Shown: positions 40,301 to 49,144 of the stretch, one piece after another
How the letters are laid out: each line of letters begins with the position of its first letter
How positions within the stretch are numbered: position 1 is the stretch's first letter
Assembly: GCF_964355755.1 (NCBI RefSeq)
Contig: NC_092673.1
Coordinates: 19,347,001 to 19,411,000, forward strand
Length of the DNA stretch: 64,000 nucleotides
Direction of reading: 5' to 3'
Origin: Antedon mediterranea
Lineage: Eukaryota > Echinodermata > Crinoidea > Comatulida > Antedonidae
Position numbers and translations under genes: made by a program
Notes under the pieces: model-generated
What the model saw: only the letters and a program-made list of their open reading frames with translations
The model's database searches: none
What the model was told of the DNA's origin: nothing

Positions 40301-43300
40301 TCTGGGAGGTAAACATTTGAGGCATGTAACATTTTGATAGTGATAATTCAGATTTGTATTTTAGATAGTTATTCTATTTCTTATTGGTTTAATTATCTCT
40401 TTTATTGTATTGTACATTTTAAGAATTTTGTGCTGCTTATTCAAAAGTTGCTACATTGTGTGTTTTTATTGTCATATTGTATTTGTAGGTTTTGTTAACA
40501 ATCCAGAAGTCATTTGAACCTTCTAAAGATGGTGGTAGAAGAGGCATTCAATATGAGAGATGCATACTTTGTGGTGTATGTAGTGATAATACATCAGAAA
40601 AGAAGCACATTCAAAATCTTGATGACTTCCAATACGAGAAGTTGACATGCACCAAAACTGACAAGTCTGTTACGATGGATGTTAGACGTTACCAGCGGCT
40701 ATTTGGAGGTAAGAGTAATATAGATACAAGTTTATTTTCATTTATTTATTTGACCAAAAAAACAATAAACTGAATGACCAATATGATTATTATGTAATGT
40801 AATTACTATCAGAATCATTATTGATAATCTATACATTGTTACAACATGCTGCTATTAGCTGTGATATCTTCATTCCTCTTACCAGTAGTAGTACTATTAG
40901 AATCATTATTGATAATCTATACATTGTTACAACATGCTGCTATTAGCTGTGATATCTTCATTCCTCTTACCAGTAGTAGTACTATCAGAATCATTATTGA
41001 TAATCTATACATTGTTACAACATGCTGCTATTAGCTGTGATATCTTCATTCCTCTTACCAGTAGTAGTACTATCAGAATCATTATTGATAATCTATACAT
41101 TGTTACAACATGCTGCTATTAGCTGTGATATCTTCATTCCTCTTACCAGTAGTAGTACTAGTAGAATCATTATTGATAATCTCTACTTACAGTAGTTAAA
41201 ATATTAAAATACTGTATTAACAATCTATTTGTTAATGTCAAGATATTTAAAATTCAAAAATGTGAATGTTGGAGGTTCAATATTATAAAAATATTTATTT
41301 TTTTTATTTGACAAGAGTTTAATATGTTGGCTGTTAATGAATCTCATTAGGATGCAATACAAGAATGTAGGCACAACAAGTAATTTGACCAATGGCAAGT
41401 GAATAAGCTCAGATGAGCTGTGCATTGCATCTTGGTGTGCATCCATGAGATACTTTGCTGGACCCAATGGTGTCCACTTACAGGAGGTTCAACTAATATT
41501 TTTTATTTTATTTGCAGATGAAACAGAAAGAAAAAGGAGAAATTCAGATGAAGGTCAATTGATTGAAATAAGTAGATAAATTTTGCAAAATGTTGTACTT
41601 TTATGGACTCAATGATATTTAATTATAATAAAGTATTTGCCTTTGTTAATGCTGTGCTGCCCTCAATGACGATTGTTTGGATCTCTAGGATGCAACACAA
41701 GAACGTAGGCACAACAATAGTAATTTGACCAATGACAAGTATTAAGGATTGGATAAGCTCAGATGAGCTGTCGCTTGTTGTAGATTACCCGCATAGCAAT
41801 TTGATCTTTGTGTCTCAAGTGATTATAGTTAAACATGGTATGCAGTGCTCCTCCCCTCCCTTAACAAACACTCAATTGATACTATCAGCTGAATCTGTCA
41901 TAAGTAGGCACTTTTATAAGCAGATACTTTTCTGGACCCAATGGTGTCCACTTACAGAAGGTTCAACTAGTGTAATATTTTTCATTTTATTTGCAGATGA
42001 AATTGGAAAGGGAAGAAAAAGAAGAAAAAGAGACCAAGGTGATTGAAATATTACATATCAGATAAATAGATTATTTAAAAAAAAATTTAAATTGTAACTA
42101 TGTTTTACTTTTATGAATGATAATTAACTAGTATTATAACATGGGTTCAAAGATGTATAGTAGCCAATCAGATGCGCTGAAATGAATCACATGGCGCTCT
42201 TTATTTTTTCACTATCATGCGATCACTGAAGTGGAAAAAGTTCCCAGCAAAAAAGCATAATACCACTGCGTGTAAACAAAGAATATATATCACAAGAATG
42301 AGTAATCCGCGATTTTCCCTGAACAGTAATATTGTCCATGTGGTAGGGCGCCGCCATAAGTGTGGATGTATCTGGGATGTATACAACTTTTTGTGAAGGT
42401 TTCACCATGGAGGTATACCTCCATGGTTTCACTAAATGCTGGACCACCGGAGTATTTTCCGATGATAAAAATGTTATCAACTACATGCCAACATCATGTT
42501 AAATACTATTTGAATATTTAATTGTTCGTTTTATGCAATTTATTTAGTAAAAACTGCCGTATAAACAGTTTGATTTATCAACCGGGCGCTACGATAGCGT
42601 GACCGGGCGTGTTGGTGTTTACACGTTTTCACGAAGGATAGTTTAATAATATTCCTATACTTAACTTGTTTCTGGTAAAACAAATAAATGTTAATGACAT
42701 TTAACATTTTCTCCTATTAATAACATGTGTTTTATACTAATTTATATCATAAAAACAATACTTAATTTACCGGGCGTACAGTAGTACACGGCAATTGTAA
42801 AGAATAGGCCGTGCTGAGTAATATTCGTTGATTTTTGGTGTTGCTGTGTTAGGCCTTTTTTGTGAACTAACTTAGCATGTTAGTAAATAATTGTCTGTAA
42901 AAGTGAATAAACACTAGTTTGTTAATAAATATGTATTATAAAATAGTTTACAATTGCAAAAACTATCATCATAATTCTATTTAATGTGACATGTATCATG
43001 TCTATTAAATCAAGTCTTATTTAGTATGTATACATCCGCCCTTATGAGGGCGGGCATCACTCACTGGAGCTCTCTGTTACAAATTTCTCATGCAAAAATC
43101 GCGGAATACTCATTCTTGTGATATATATTCTTTGGTGTAAATCATATGGCAGAGATTACCGATCGTGCTAGGCATTGTACCATTTTCTAGGCTAGGCGGT
43201 GATTTGGTCGGCAAGCAAAGTGGTGATTGCTGCTCCTTAGGCCTTGTCGGTGATTTGGTCGCCGAGCAGAGTGGTGATAATAATTCATAGACCCATGTTG

Positions 43301-45537
43301 TAAAACAAATAACAATTCTAAGTTTGTGCATTACTGGAGATGCAACGCACTCTCTGGTATTAAAAATGTTGTGCAACATACACCATTGTAAATACCCTCA
43401 AGTTTGCCGCATCTCCTCTAACGCACAAATTTAGACTTGTGCGTTATTTGTATAATAAATTATTTGTCTTTGTTAATATCAATGAATGGGTACCATGATT
43501 TATCCAGTGCATACATGTTCTAGAAATGGATATGTGTATATGGCACGTCATTGTGAGAGTCTAACAAATACGCAGAGTATTTATATTATAATATCATGGA
43601 CTATAAAGCTCTGTATGTTGTGAAACCTCTGTAAGCGCTGATCATACAGTAGAAAATTGAGGAAAAAAACTAAACCCAAACCTAAGTATGTGATATGCCC
43701 TTGCAATGTGTGACTTGGCCCGTCATCCCCGACTCGGTGCTTCCTACCCTAGTAAAGACAATATAACTATAACAAGATATCAAATTTATATTCATGAAAG
43801 TGTTTTGGTATTGCGACTCGTAAACAAGCTTAAATTTGGTAAATCACCAGGTCAAGATGGTATAACTTCTACTATGCTCAAGATAACTGCTACATTTATT
43901 GCTGAGCCGCTTTAAAAATTGTTTAATTTATCCCTCTCAACCGGTAACATTCCCAATGACTGGTTGAAGGCCAACGTGATTCCTATTCATAAATGAAATT
44001 GGTATAGACAATTTTAAGTAGCAAATTTATGTTAGTGGCGGTTTTCATCGCTGTTGGTTTTGATCGAATAAAAAATAAAATGATGAAGGAAACAACAGAA
44101 TGTGATGATGATCTAAAACACTTCAATAGTTTATAAAATACATTGCTGCTTTTATTATAACAATTGAACATATGATATTGTGCTGTAGTGCTGGCAATAT
44201 AGAATTTGAATGGCATCCATTGAATTCATTTCATTTCATTTCATTCATTTTTTTCATCAAAAAAAAATAATTATAAAACATGTAAAGATAAAATGCATAA
44301 AAGATGAAAAGGATCAACAACAAAAAGCTAAAAGCTTATACAGGGTTGAAGACCTAAAATAACAACTATAAAACAGCTAATAATATAATAGGAAATATAC
44401 AATATTAAAATATATATATAAAGTAACATTATTTCATTATTGTATGTTTTATTTTTGTGGATTTTTACTTTTATGTTAAACCAAGACAACGAAAAGGAAT
44501 AAAATTACCTTCGTGACGTTTCGCCGACAATCTGTCAGCTGCTTCAAACTAATGCCTGGGTTGGAATGGTCTGGTTTTTTGTAAGTGACGCTGAACAGCG
44601 CCACCAGCCGTCTGGTTGGTATTGACGGTAGAGCGTCTCCGCTGGCCCCCTCCTGCTTCAACTTTTTCCAGCAAACTATCATATGTATGTGGGAGGTCAT
44701 ACCCACCAATGTCTCTGTTGATATTCTATACTGATGATTAAGTAAAAATTTATTTTGATTTTTGAGTGGGTACAATAATGATCACTGTCAAATGAATGTC
44801 CTGTCATTTTATTTGCAGACAACAAGACAATTGCAGGATCGAAAACTTGCGACAATTTCCAAGACCTAAAAGCTGGTCTCAGTGGTTGCTTTGATGGCGA
44901 AAGATATCGTTGGCTAAGGTTCCTACTATTTGATAAGTTGGATGTCGGTGAAATTACAAATCAAGATTTCAATGGACATGACTTACTCAATGTACTTGAA
45001 GCTAAAGGTTTAATCTTATCAACCAATGTTAATTTGCTGTTGGAGATTACAAAGTTATCAGATATCAAATATGCCAAAGATCTTGTATCAAAGTATATGA
45101 GAGACAACGTTCAGTTTAGAAATACTGATAAAACCAAGTTGTCGTTTTACAGAAAGCGGCTGTTTAAAGCCCTGAAACAAGTTGACCCACGTGCATTACG
45201 TAATGTTATATCTTTCTACAAGTTAAGAAGATATAGCTTCTCCAATGTTTGGGATGCAGTTCTCTATCTGGAGATTCAGCAATTATTAGCAGATGATCCA
45301 GACAAAATAAATCGGTTTGCAGATCGTCTTGGCACAATAGCAAGTAACATTCTACTTGGTATGCATTTCTACTTTATATTATATTAAGTTTTTTGTATTG
45401 TTATTGAATCATTCATTTTTTAAACAGTTTACGTAATTGTAATTTGATTCAAATTAATAATATCTGGTTTACTTTATTTATTAAAGTTGATTATTTACAT
45501 TAAATGATTATTTTTAGGCGATAGTGGGAAGAAATGA
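19025..45537 (+). CDS. ANK-ROC-COR-DED protein (Roco-family GTPase), ~30 exons
   Basis: Exons: 19025-19032, 19277-19373, nine ankyrin exons (22575-22682, 22902-23012, 23234-23344, 25237-25344, 25564-25674, 25893-26000, 26219-26326, 26547-26654, 26874-26978), 27881-27965, 30341-30433, 32424-32583, 32880-32965, 33297-33361, 34571-34646, 36341-36498, 36915-37004, 37199-37378, 37614-37865, 38573-38767, 39218-39412, 39648-39950, 40049-40120, 40489-40708, 41518-41553, 41997-42038, 44819-45358, 45518-45537. All junctions are GT-AG and every phase matches, giving 3951 nt (1316 aa). Domains: cap 1-35, ankyrin 36-390, ROC about 450-720 (P-loop GQEGVGKT 457-464, DHGGQ 590-594), COR 777-1007, Cys-rich 1056-1062, basic linker, DED-like about 1140-1205. 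Roco proteins are GTP-regulated switches; the ankyrin/death-fold pairing is reminiscent of DAPK1 but there is no kinase. An innate-immune or cell-death signalling role is inferred. Weakest junctions are the first mini-exon and the donors GTTAAT (37379) and GTCAAT (41554). Confidence 0.85.
19491..20349. repeat. intronic minisatellite, ~71 bp unit, ~12 copies
   Basis: Units 'cacactgatgatggnggtataacctgcatg' plus 'actgattaaccacattaggctaaaaataataatataaata' repeat head to tail in the intron before the first ankyrin exon. Confidence 0.95.
20402..21783. mobile_element. hAT-like non-autonomous element (1.38 kb)
   Basis: The termini CAGAGGTCCCAA (20402-20413) and TTGGGACCCCTG (21772-21783) are inverted with one mismatch, in the CAGNGGT style of hAT transposons. 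Near the right end GCGGTAG motifs recur as subterminal repeats. An 8 bp target duplication is not visible, and no transposase frame is present. Confidence 0.6.
22020..22140 (-). repeat. Helitron 5'-end fragment
   Basis: This short stretch ('aaaaatcagtaccaaaagta', 'gagtaaatattctagaa', 'caaatttatatata') resembles the terminal region of the two longer Helitron copies at 30482-31777 and 61407-62697. A second partial 'attacgcaaatttatatatta' follows near 22215. Confidence 0.5.
22330..22358 (+). pseudogene. remnant of an extra ankyrin exon
   Basis: The sequence ends 'caccagcaaatttgcaaaagaag' followed by the array-type donor GTAATGTACAGGG, so it is the 3' end of a tenth ankyrin exon. The acceptor and the first roughly 80 bases of the exon are deleted relative to its neighbours, so it should not be spliced in. 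Confidence 0.75.
22575..26978 (+). repeat. tandem array of nine ankyrin exon/intron modules (~328 bp each)
   Basis: Nine exons of 105-111 nt, all phase 0-0, each encode one ankyrin repeat of 35-37 residues with the frame [NDSY]G[DNE]TxLHSYL, a variable loop, then TLEIVTCLIQHG and ALQNK. Exon starts are spaced 326-332 bp apart, once the 1.67 kb insertion in intron 3 is removed. Introns are near identical, sharing GTAATGTACAGGG at the 5' end and GATTCCTTTCCAG at the 3' end. Differences between exons concentrate in the codons between the two ankyrin helices (GSGYRS, WSSMYPP, RSGCTAP, ERKYPH, WAGYTAP, SSVYAP, RSGYP), with codon-sized indels there. Because modules are symmetric in phase, gain or loss of any module keeps the frame. 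Confidence 0.92.
23390..25056. mobile_element. hAT-like element inserted in an ankyrin-array intron (1.67 kb)
   Basis: Perfect 14 bp inverted termini CAGGCCTCGAATTT (23390-23403) and AAATTCGAGGCCTG (25043-25056) are flanked by CTATAG on both sides (23384-23389, 25057-25062). Removing the element restores the array intron 'attctatagatatg'. Subterminal GGCCTTGGTGCCC-type motifs occur near both ends. The termini look hAT-like but the visible duplication is 6 bp rather than 8, so the class is uncertain. No transposase is present. Confidence 0.85.
27004..27180 (+). pseudogene. decayed last module of the ankyrin array
   Basis: After the ninth exon the array continues in degraded form: 'ttgtctcatattatggcatatctgcagcattgcaaaataggg' followed by 'gtaatgtag', then array intron words. 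The reading frame and acceptor are lost. With the truncated module at the 5' end, this shows the array once extended further on both sides. Confidence 0.65.
27533..27556. repeat. (CT)n microsatellite
   Basis: A run of about 11 CT dinucleotides lies in the intron after the ankyrin array. Confidence 0.9.
28261..29570. repeat. intronic repeats with a ~135 bp direct duplication
   Basis: The stretch 'aggcaaacaatttacgatag...' at about 28541-28670 recurs at about 29428-29560, about 887 bp apart. Between them is an AT-rich region dense in short CTATTAG/TCTATC words. The 28261-28420 part ('caatctctttattcaata') looks like a LINE 3' end in antisense. Element boundaries are unclear. Confidence 0.55.
30482..31777 (+). 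mobile_element. non-autonomous Helitron copy 1 (1.3 kb)
   Basis: It starts TCTATATATAAATTTACG after an A and ends in CTAG before a T, which are the Helitron termini (5' TC, 3' CTRR, insertion between A and T, no duplication). About 5 bp before the CTAG is a strong GC hairpin, CGCGAGCGAAGCGAGCGTG. A copy with the same ends sits inverted at 61407-62697. Open frames (for example 31479-31733 minus) recur in both copies but show no Rep/helicase motifs. Confidence 0.8.
31906..32197 (-). repeat. tRNA-derived SINE (antisense)
   Basis: On the minus strand the head starts GGAGCACTGTGGCGCAG, with A box TGGCGCAGTGG (32188-32178) and B box GGTTCAAGCC (32144-32135). A body with 'ttgagcaagattctttatcc' follows. 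It lies in the intron before the ROC P-loop exon. The tail end is approximate. Confidence 0.8.
32424..37865 (+). CDS. ROC GTPase-domain exons of the Roco gene
   Basis: Eight exons encode the ROC domain. 32424-32583 gives VIGQEGVGKTCLINACLG with the phosphate-binding P-loop; 32880-32965 gives HKVTDGIAV, the switch I Thr; 36341-36498 gives FNIWDHGGQ, the switch II DxxGQ; 36915-37004 gives LYIVVFDLSVD; 37199-37378 gives ILIVGTHKGK, the G4 region; 37614-37865 gives VYFAVENS, in the G5 position. Exons 33297-33361 and 34571-34646 insert an acidic linker (PPIDDEDGIVVDD) between switch I and switch II. The G4 motif has Gly where Asp is usual (THKD), which could weaken guanine specificity. Confidence 0.88.
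33430..34361. mobile_element. MITE with ~38 bp terminal inverted repeats (0.93 kb)
   Basis: Ends TTACGCACGTATTCTTAAAC (33430 on) and the inverted partner ending GAATACGGGCGTAA (34348-34361) pair over about 38 bp with two or three mismatches; subterminal AGTCGTAGTTC motifs repeat. It lies within an intron of the ROC region. No target duplication is obvious. Confidence 0.75.
35342..35478. repeat. long near-perfect palindrome (~137 bp)
   Basis: AAATATAAGATTAGACATCC at the left pairs with GGATGTCTAATCTTATATTT at the right. Inside, 'tatatttccctcag' and 'cttcgggaaatatata' form a second stem around GCTGGCGC. It lies in an intron, so the pre-mRNA could form a strong hairpin. Confidence 0.8.
35740..36240. 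repeat. intronic minisatellite, 52-70 bp unit, ~8 copies
   Basis: Units 'cggtgtaacaatgattatgaagactgcaatgatgataatgacaacaatgatgacgact' repeat with variable numbers of AATGATGAC triplet words. The long frames on both strands here are products of the repeat. Confidence 0.9.
37915..38572. other. intron with LINE-tail-like sequence
   Basis: The part near 37920-38060 ('tttatttatttattcaattttctgccatatacaatac') resembles the antisense 3' end of a LINE. The rest is AT-rich and shows nothing. Confidence 0.35.
38573..39950 (+). CDS. COR-domain exons of the Roco gene
   Basis: Three phase-0 exons (38573-38767, 39218-39412, 39648-39950) encode about 230 residues. FLYDLGEIVY followed by VLDPMQLVEIV is the classic COR start (dimerisation and GTPase coupling in Roco proteins). 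A helical LRKLW / FEFLVALMIQLGFICE segment follows, then a beta-rich region SFFVPLRLAF, DFKGYLPDVLFPYMI, as expected for the C-terminal half of COR. Confidence 0.88.
38940..39160. repeat. interspersed repeat fragment in a COR intron
   Basis: The stretch with 'attagcacaccgggagacgatcccctactcttttcgaatagtgtaccaagttctttaacgtgc' is more GC-rich than its surroundings and has the look of a dispersed repeat. A short internal duplication ('accaagttctttaa(c/t)gtgca') is visible. No boundaries found. Confidence 0.4.
40049..40708 (+). CDS. Cys-rich post-COR exons of the Roco gene
   Basis: Exon 40049-40120 encodes an acidic/polar linker. Exon 40489-40708 encodes YERCILCGVC...H...C, a cluster of four Cys and one His that might bind zinc, ending in phase 1. 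I do not recognise a named domain. Confidence 0.75.
40802..41185. repeat. intronic minisatellite, 88 bp unit, ~4.4 copies
   Basis: The unit 'atcagaatcattattgataatctatacattgttacaacatgctgctattagctgtgatatcttcattcctcttaccagtagtagtact' repeats almost exactly. Open frames here are artefacts. Confidence 0.95.
41518..42038 (+). CDS. two duplicated basic mini-exons of the Roco gene
   Basis: 41518-41553 encodes DETERKRRNSDE and 41997-42038 encodes DEIGKGRKRRKRDQ. Both follow TTTGCAG, are phase 1-1 and sit in duplicated sequence (shared 'gatgcaa(t/c)acaagaa(t/c)gtaggcacaac' and 'tggtgtccacttaca' upstream). The second has a KGRKRRKR run that could act as a nuclear-localisation signal. The first has a poor donor (GTCAAT) and would otherwise read to a stop at 41577, so the exons may be alternatives or the first may be terminal in some transcripts. 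Confidence 0.6.
42276..43136 (-). mobile_element. MITE copy C of a ~0.9-1.1 kb family
   Basis: Inverted ends of about 36 bp (AATATATATCACAAGAATGA near 42282 and its reverse complement near 43110-43130). The family recurs in the other orientation at about 49745-50830 and 58203-63200 (sharing 'cgcccggtaaattaag' and 'aaactatccttcgtgaaaac'). It lies in an intron of the Roco gene. Confidence 0.7.
43770..43996 (+). pseudogene. LINE reverse-transcriptase fragment
   Basis: The frame reads LKFGKSPGQDGITSTMLK, then a stop, then LFNLSLSTGNIPNDWLKANVIPIHK, then a stop. This is the conserved N-terminal block of non-LTR reverse transcriptases (K-S-P-G-D-G-I ... P ... W K A ... V I P I x K). It is truncated on both sides and carries an internal stop, so it is dead. 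Confidence 0.8.
44819..45358 (+). CDS. DED-like domain exon of the Roco gene
   Basis: A single 540 nt exon, phase 1-1, encodes 180 residues. About the first 75 (LRFLLFDKLDVGEI, HDLLNVLEAKGLI, NLLLEITKLSDIKYAKDLV) follow the six-helix death-effector pattern with the typical 'DLL..LE..G.I...N...L' core. The remaining ~100 residues are helical (LSFYRKRLFKALKQVDP, LYLEIQQLLADDPDKINRFADRLG) and unidentified; they could be a second, diverged death fold. DEDs recruit caspases or adaptors through like-like contacts, so the protein may couple GTPase switching to a death or inflammatory complex (inference). Confidence 0.75.
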
Positions 45538-45561
45538 GACACCAATGTGAACAAAGTGAAG
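45518..45561 (+). CDS. terminal exon option 1 of the Roco gene
   Basis: After a TTTTTAG acceptor it adds GDSGKK and stops at 45535-45537. A donor-like GTAAAT follows at 45562, so the exon could also be internal with an early stop. A poly(A) signal AATAAA lies at 45734-45739. Confidence 0.55.
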
Positions 45562-46218
45562 GTAAATTATTCATAAATATTATACAAGAATGGGAGAAAA
45601 ACATAAAAAAGTTTTAAAAAGAAAGATTATATGAATATAATGACATAGAAGTTGGTGATATTGAGGATGATATTACTCTAAAATTTAGGATTTATAATAC
45701 ACCGAATATAATAATGTAGATTATTATTATAGGAATAAAATAATAGTGAGTAGTTTTTTTGTAGTTGTTTCTAAAAGCTGATTATAGATATAGAAAATTG
45801 TTGAATTGAATTAATATTATAATCATATTCAAACAATGATGATGATTTAAACAATACTTATAACAATGCTGAATTTATTACTTAAAATTGAAAATGGTTT
45901 TGTGGACTTTCTTGAATTTTTATTCATAAATCTTAAAACAGTAATTATGATAAGAATGCTATCTACTGAATTTATTACAAGAAATTAGAAATGATTTTGT
46001 GGTGTTCCATGAATTATACTGCAAACTTATTCAAATAATGATTATGATTTCAACAATGATTATGATGCTAATCTACTGAATTTATTACATTGGAAAATAT
46101 TGTGGTGTTTTATGAATTTATATTCATTATTCAAAATCTTAAAAAACAATTACAATTTCCACAATAATCATGATAACTGTTATACTAAATTGATTGATAC
46201 TGTTTTTCATTCGTATAG

Positions 46219-46274
46219 ATCTCTCAGAGGATGATGATGAAGACTTAAGTCACAGACTTAGCCCAATGCAATAA
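46219..46274 (+). CDS. terminal exon option 2 of the Roco gene
   Basis: After a CGTATAG acceptor, in the matching phase 1, it encodes DLSEDDDEDLSHRLSPMQ and stops at 46272-46274. The stop codon overlaps an AATAAA hexamer at 46270-46275. Direct splicing from 45358 would replace GDSGKK by an acidic tail. Confidence 0.45.
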
Positions 46275-46429
46275 ACATGGACATCTATTCATACAAATGT
46301 TAGATGACGTTAAAGTGTTGAAAACTGGTACCAGTACAATCTATCTGTTAACTCTTTTATCTGTGAATTGAGTAGCGATTTGGTTGCGATGTAATGTTAG
46401 CGTGTCGTACTAAATTTCCCCTTGTTTTA

Positions 46430-46955
46430 TGAGAAAGTATCCCCTGAATAGGGGTGTCCTAAAGAAGGGATTTACTCGAGTAGTAAAGAGGAGGGATGTG
46501 TCCCCTGAATAGGGTTCTCCTAAAGAAGGGGTTTGCTCCAGTAGTAAAGAGTAGGGGTGTGTCCCCTGAATAAGGTTGTCTTAAAAAAGGGATTTACTCC
46601 AGTAGTAAAGAGGAGGGGTGTGTCACCTGAATCTGGATGTGTCCCCTGAATAGGGGTGTCCTAAAGAAGGGGTATACTCCAGTAGTAAAGAGGAGGGGTG
46701 TGTCCCTTGAATAGGGATGTGTCCCCTGAATAGGGGTGTCCTAAAGAAGGGGTTTACTCCAGTAGTAAAGAGGAGGGGTGTGTCCCCTGAATAGGGGTGT
46801 CCTAAAGAAGGGGTTTACTCCAGTAGTAAAGAGGATGGGTGTGTTCCGTGAATAGGGATGTGTCCCCTGAATAGGGGTGTCCTAAAGAAGGGGTTTACTC
46901 CAGTAGTAAAGAGGAGGGGTGTGTTCCCTGAATAGGGATGTGTCCCCTGAATAAG
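46430..46955. repeat. minisatellite downstream of the Roco gene
   Basis: Repeats of 'gtgtcccctgaataggggtgtcctaaagaaggggtttactccagtagtaaagaggaggg' occur about seven times with units of about 60-85 bp. Confidence 0.92.
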
Positions 46956-46959
46956 ATTT

Positions 46960-48584
46960 CAGTGTACTAAACAGTACATGAATGTTGGTAACAAAGAAAA
47001 GACGACAAAACAAAATAACAATACTGGAACATTTACAAAAAATAACAGTAGGCCTACAAGCATGTGGGTATAAAACATTGCTACTGTTCCTTTTGCAGAC
47101 ATTACATATTGCTATATTTAGAGATAAGACCATTTTAACTGTTTTTATATTTTGTTGTGCATTTATATTAGAGTCTCTATGTTGAAATTACAGCCAAAAA
47201 TCAAATGACAAACATACATTTTTTGAATAAGAATTGATTTAAGTAAGAAGAATATGTGCTACCTCAGACCTCAATGCTATAAACGAATAATATATTAATA
47301 AATTAATTTTAGATTATAATTAGAATGTCTTGAGGAACAAAATATCTCAACTTAAATAATATGCCTATTTTCTTACATTTTGAAATAAACTATGAATATT
47401 ATTTTTCCATTCTATCCAATTAAGAGATCCAATTTTGTTTAAAATGTTCCTTCTGTTTTGAAAAATAATTTAAAAAAAATAAAAATAATCCACTCTTGAT
47501 TCCCGTTTTTATAAAAAAAAATATTTTCCCCTGAAGGAATTCAACCTTGCTTGTCAAATGAAACGACAACATTATAGTACAGTACAGTAAATGAACTGAG
47601 ATTAAATATTAATTAATTATCCAATTTTTTTTTTAACTTGAGAGAATATCCAGTTAATTATATAGTTTTATATGCAGAATTACAAAACCAAAAATATATG
47701 CAAATGAGACCAGGTAAACGGAAGAACAGAATCAGAGCCATATATATAAAGTCGTAACTATATATATATGGCTCTGAACAGAATTAAATCTAAATTAATG
47801 TTTGATGAATTGTTTATACCAGGGAGTTACAACTCCCTGTTTATACAGTAGTGTTCAATTTTTTTGTACAGTACTCAATTATATATTTGTTATGAATGAA
47901 TTTTATAATGTCTATTTGTTGAATGAATATATTTTGATGTTTTTTCACTTTTAATTCAATTTTAATTAAACTCAATTCAGTATGCTGCTATGTTTTAATG
48001 TTATTCATATTTTTTAATAAATACTAAATTATGAATGAAAAACTTATTTGTTTATTTGTAAGGATAGTGTTTTTTGAAGGGGAGATTTTAACATCGAGGA
48101 TATAAAATTATACGTTCTAGCTATTGTTAAAAATGTATTGTATATTATAGGAATAATAATATCCATTTCAACAACCCGCTGGAGGTCGAGTAATAAAGTT
48201 CTTCGATAATATTGCCGCGATAAAAATATGTAGACAAATTGTGATTGCGCCCTCTATAAAAAATAAAGTTTTATAAACATCACACACATTAAACAGAAAG
48301 AATGTCCGAAACAAGAAGTAAGTTTTGTTTCATTATTATCATACCATATCATATACGGAATTCTTTATACTGTGTTGTTTTAATAGCAGGTCTTTTTTTG
48401 GATCTTATATTCGTATCCTAGGGCTAGGCTATAGGCCCTACCTAGCTAGCTAACAAACTAGGCCAGGTCTAGGCCCTAGAATAGTAGGCTAGGTAGCCTA
48501 GAGGGCCTAGCTAGGCCTCTACTACTACTACTAGCTAGGCCGAACCATCTACGTACTACACTACTAGGCCTAGGGGCGCTAGTT
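46960..48584. other. AT-rich intergenic sequence; possible mini first exon at 48302
   Basis: No supported gene. At 48302-48317 ATGTCCGAAACAAGAA is followed by a strong GTAAGT donor, with TATA-like CTATAAAAAATAAAG about 50 bp upstream, so a first exon is conceivable; no downstream partner exon was found. A GGCCTA/CTAGCTAG-rich patch runs from 48420 to 48580. Confidence 0.3.
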
Positions 48585-48870
48585 CCGTTTCGCACCTGTC
48601 TTTTATTCCGACTCCAAATGTGTTAAGGAACTTTATCCTGAATACCACACTTTAGAATTAGACCTCATAAGTACTTTTACGATGGAGAATCACAGAAAAA
48701 GTAACAAATATATCCTTTAAATCGATGAAATTATAGACATGTTTCTTGCACGTGGTTTGTGAATTTCGCACACTCCATGTTCTATATATTGACATTTCTA
48801 TGGAGCGCCAAAAGAGCAACTATAATAGAGGGCTAAAAAGGCAGTGGAATGCGCATATTTAATGCATCTA
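48585..48870 (-). repeat. inverted partial copy of the duplicated segment
   Basis: It is the reverse complement of about 49310-49560 and 57625-57930 ('tatggagcgccaaaagagcaactataatagagggct'). Confidence 0.75.
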
Positions 48871-49144
48871 TTGGTGAAAATTACGTTCAATTTAAATATA
48901 TTTTATCAATGTTAATACAACTAAACTGTTGATACTGTACATGGTTTTCGACAAATCGACAAATTCATCATCATAAGATGTACTGTAGGTTATTATTATT
49001 ATTATTATTATTATTTATTGCCAAAAACCAGTTACAAACAAACAAAACACAGAAACTAAGGGAGTAGGCAGGAACCTAAAAGTGAACCTAATCACTATAA
49101 CAAGAGTTCAGGTTCCGTACTCCCAAAGTAACAACCTATTATAT

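Noticed and set aside
48302-48317. First coding exon ATGTCCGAAACAAGAA before GTAAGT
   Set aside because: Attractive donor, but no compatible downstream exon was found in the window, so it is only mentioned in the regional entry.
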